A stretch of DNA of 64,000 bases, from the NCBI GenBank assembly GCA_947492105.1, contig CANLMN010000008.1, positions 1-64,000 on the forward strand, in the 5' to 3' direction. How positions within the stretch are numbered: position 1 is the stretch's first letter; the number at the start of each line of letters is the position of its first letter. Under the pieces are notes generated by a model. That model ran no database searches, was not told the DNA's origin, and saw only the letters and a list, made by a program, of their open reading frames with translations. This document shows positions 63,032 to 64,000 of this stretch, in pieces. This DNA comes from an uncultured Aquimarina sp. (lineage in GTDB: Bacteria; Bacteroidota; Bacteroidia; Flavobacteriales; Flavobacteriaceae). The position numbers and the translations under genes are program-made.

Positions 63032-64000
63032 CTAATTTTTTAGTATCTTTCTAATGATTTTTTGAGTATCAGAAGTAATCACCACTGTGTACACCCCAGA
63101 TTTCATAGCAGACAGATCTATTACTTGCTCCTGATTAGCCGTCATATCCTCCGTATATACCAATTGCCCAAGGATATTAAGAATTTTAACAGAACTCGGG
63201 TTATCCAATGTGTTAGAAATTATCAGACGATCTTGTACTGGGTTTGGATACACTTGCACTCGATCACTAGCGTGATCGACAATTTCAGGCTCAAGACTGG
63301 CATCTTCTAAGTTATCAAAACTAGGCCTTTTGGCTCCTTTCATTCCTATTCGGCTCTTAGAGACTACAAAACCATCAAAAAAAGCAACCTCATCCTTTAC
63401 TGGCTGAAACTCCTTATCCTTTCCTCCAAAAAAAGTAGAGAAAAAGAGTCTATTCATCGAAATATCTTTTTCGTTCTTTTGCCTAAAATCACCATTGTTT
63501 TTTATGTGACCTGCAAGTTTTCCATTTAACCATCCTTTCATGATACCATTGGCTTTGCCCGGAGTATTGAGTTTGTAATACATCTCTATATGATTCCATT
63601 TTCCTTTGGCTAATCGTACCTGATCCGACTGTGGTTTCATTTTTGGTTCACTGTATGGATCCTTTAGACTCCAATTGATCGATTCATCAAAGCCTGCTCT
63701 AGTAGGATATGTGTTGTAATGCACATAAAACTCTAACAAACCATTCTTTCTCCACATCAGACGTAACGACATATCTCGTTTATCCGTACGATACATCAAA
63801 CCAGGTAGTTTCCCTCCTGCTCTAAAATTAAAGTTCTTGGGAAAATACACCCAATAACTCATATATAGCTCATCATACTTTTTGTTTCCTTTGAATGGAA
63901 TTCTAGTTTGCATTCCACTCTTCTTAGATCTAACTTGATTTTTGGGATACCGAACCTCTAAGACTTTTCCTCTATATTTTGTTTTTTTAATAAATACTCG
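63032..64000 (-). CDS. PL14-like polysaccharide lyase domain with T9SS sorting domain (partial, 5' end missing)
   Basis: The reading frame stays open from an internal ATG at 63913 to the window edge, so the true start lies beyond position 64000. The 322 visible residues begin before GKVLEVRYPKNQV. YDELYMSYWVYFPKNFNF and GKLPGLMYRTDKRDMSLRLM, with KGKWNHIEMYYKLN, resemble the polysaccharide lyase family 14 (alginate/glucuronan-type) fold. A T9SS type A domain (final 75 residues; VYPNPVQDRLIISN) follows. The substrate is uncertain because PL14 members differ and catalytic residues cannot be fixed here. Confidence 0.8.
   Translation of the reverse strand, partial: RVFIKKTKYRGKVLEVRYPKNQVRSKKSGMQTRIPFKGNKKYDELYMSYWVYFPKNFNFRAGGKLPGLMYRTDKRDMSLRLMWRKNGLLEFYVHYNTYPTRAGFDESINWSLKDPYSEPKMKPQSDQVRLAKGKWNHIEMYYKLNTPGKANGIMKGWLNGKLAGHIKNNGDFRQKNEKDISMNRLFFSTFFGGKDKEFQPVKDEVAFFDGFVVSKSRIGMKGAKRPSFDNLEDASLEPEIVDHASDRVQVYPNPVQDRLIISNTLDNPSSVKILNILGQLVYTEDMTANQEQVIDLSAMKSGVYTVVITSDTQKIIRKILKN

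Overview
The window looks like chromosomal DNA of a marine-type member of the Flavobacteriaceae (phylum Bacteroidota), possibly Aquimarina or a relative; the genus is inferred. The reasons are the AT-rich sequence, a SusC/SusD pair, five secreted proteins ending in a type IX secretion (T9SS) type A sorting domain, flavobacterial gene neighbourhoods (rpmB-rpmG-DUF4295-ftsY, grpE-dnaJ, BatA-dihydroorotase, YfhO-DUF4834) and a lack of Shine-Dalgarno sequences. No rRNA, tRNA, CRISPR array, phage or transposase gene was seen.

Layout. 0.4-6 kb: ribosomal proteins and ftsY, a DUF2911 protein, Ohr, a PAP2 phosphatase and a MATE exporter. 6-16.4 kb: two co-oriented cellulase genes. The first encodes GH9-CBM3c-PKD-module A-T9SS. 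The second encodes a 1998-residue protein, GH9-CBM3c-PKD-(A-B)x2-GH48-T9SS. 17-28.5 kb: M28 peptidase, PPK2, two paralogous small outer-membrane proteins, a sigma-54-type response regulator with MscS, an ABC exporter, and dnaJ/grpE. 28.9-38.6 kb: YceI lipoprotein, two NAD(P)-binding epimerase-like proteins, a second MscS and an orphan SusC/SusD pair. 38.7-42.4 kb: Rrf2 regulator, two guanidine-modifying-superfamily hydrolases and citrate synthase. 43-56.6 kb: beta-barrels, a dihydroorotase-like protein coupled to a BatA-type protein, YfhO/DUF4834, an outer-membrane protein with a long Lys/Glu tail, and a GNAT protein. 57-64 kb: secreted CBM6 protein, hisF-hisIE, a membrane-anchored HTH protein, a secreted bacterial expansin, and a PL14-like polysaccharide lyase that runs off the right edge.

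The most interesting content is a set of five T9SS-targeted proteins that look aimed at cellulose and plant- or algal-wall material. They are a processive-endoglucanase-type GH9-CBM3c, a GH9/GH48 fusion that recalls Caldicellulosiruptor CelA but is exported by T9SS, an expansin, a free CBM6 and a lyase-like protein. A 126-residue module (A) bracketed by two cysteines occurs three times in the cellulases with identical Cys-to-Cys spacing. It is a candidate uncharacterised carbohydrate-binding module.

The intergenic spaces carry at least three families of dispersed, partly palindromic repeats (about 130-165 bp, no ORF), often placed next to each other. A fourth shorter repeat has two copies.
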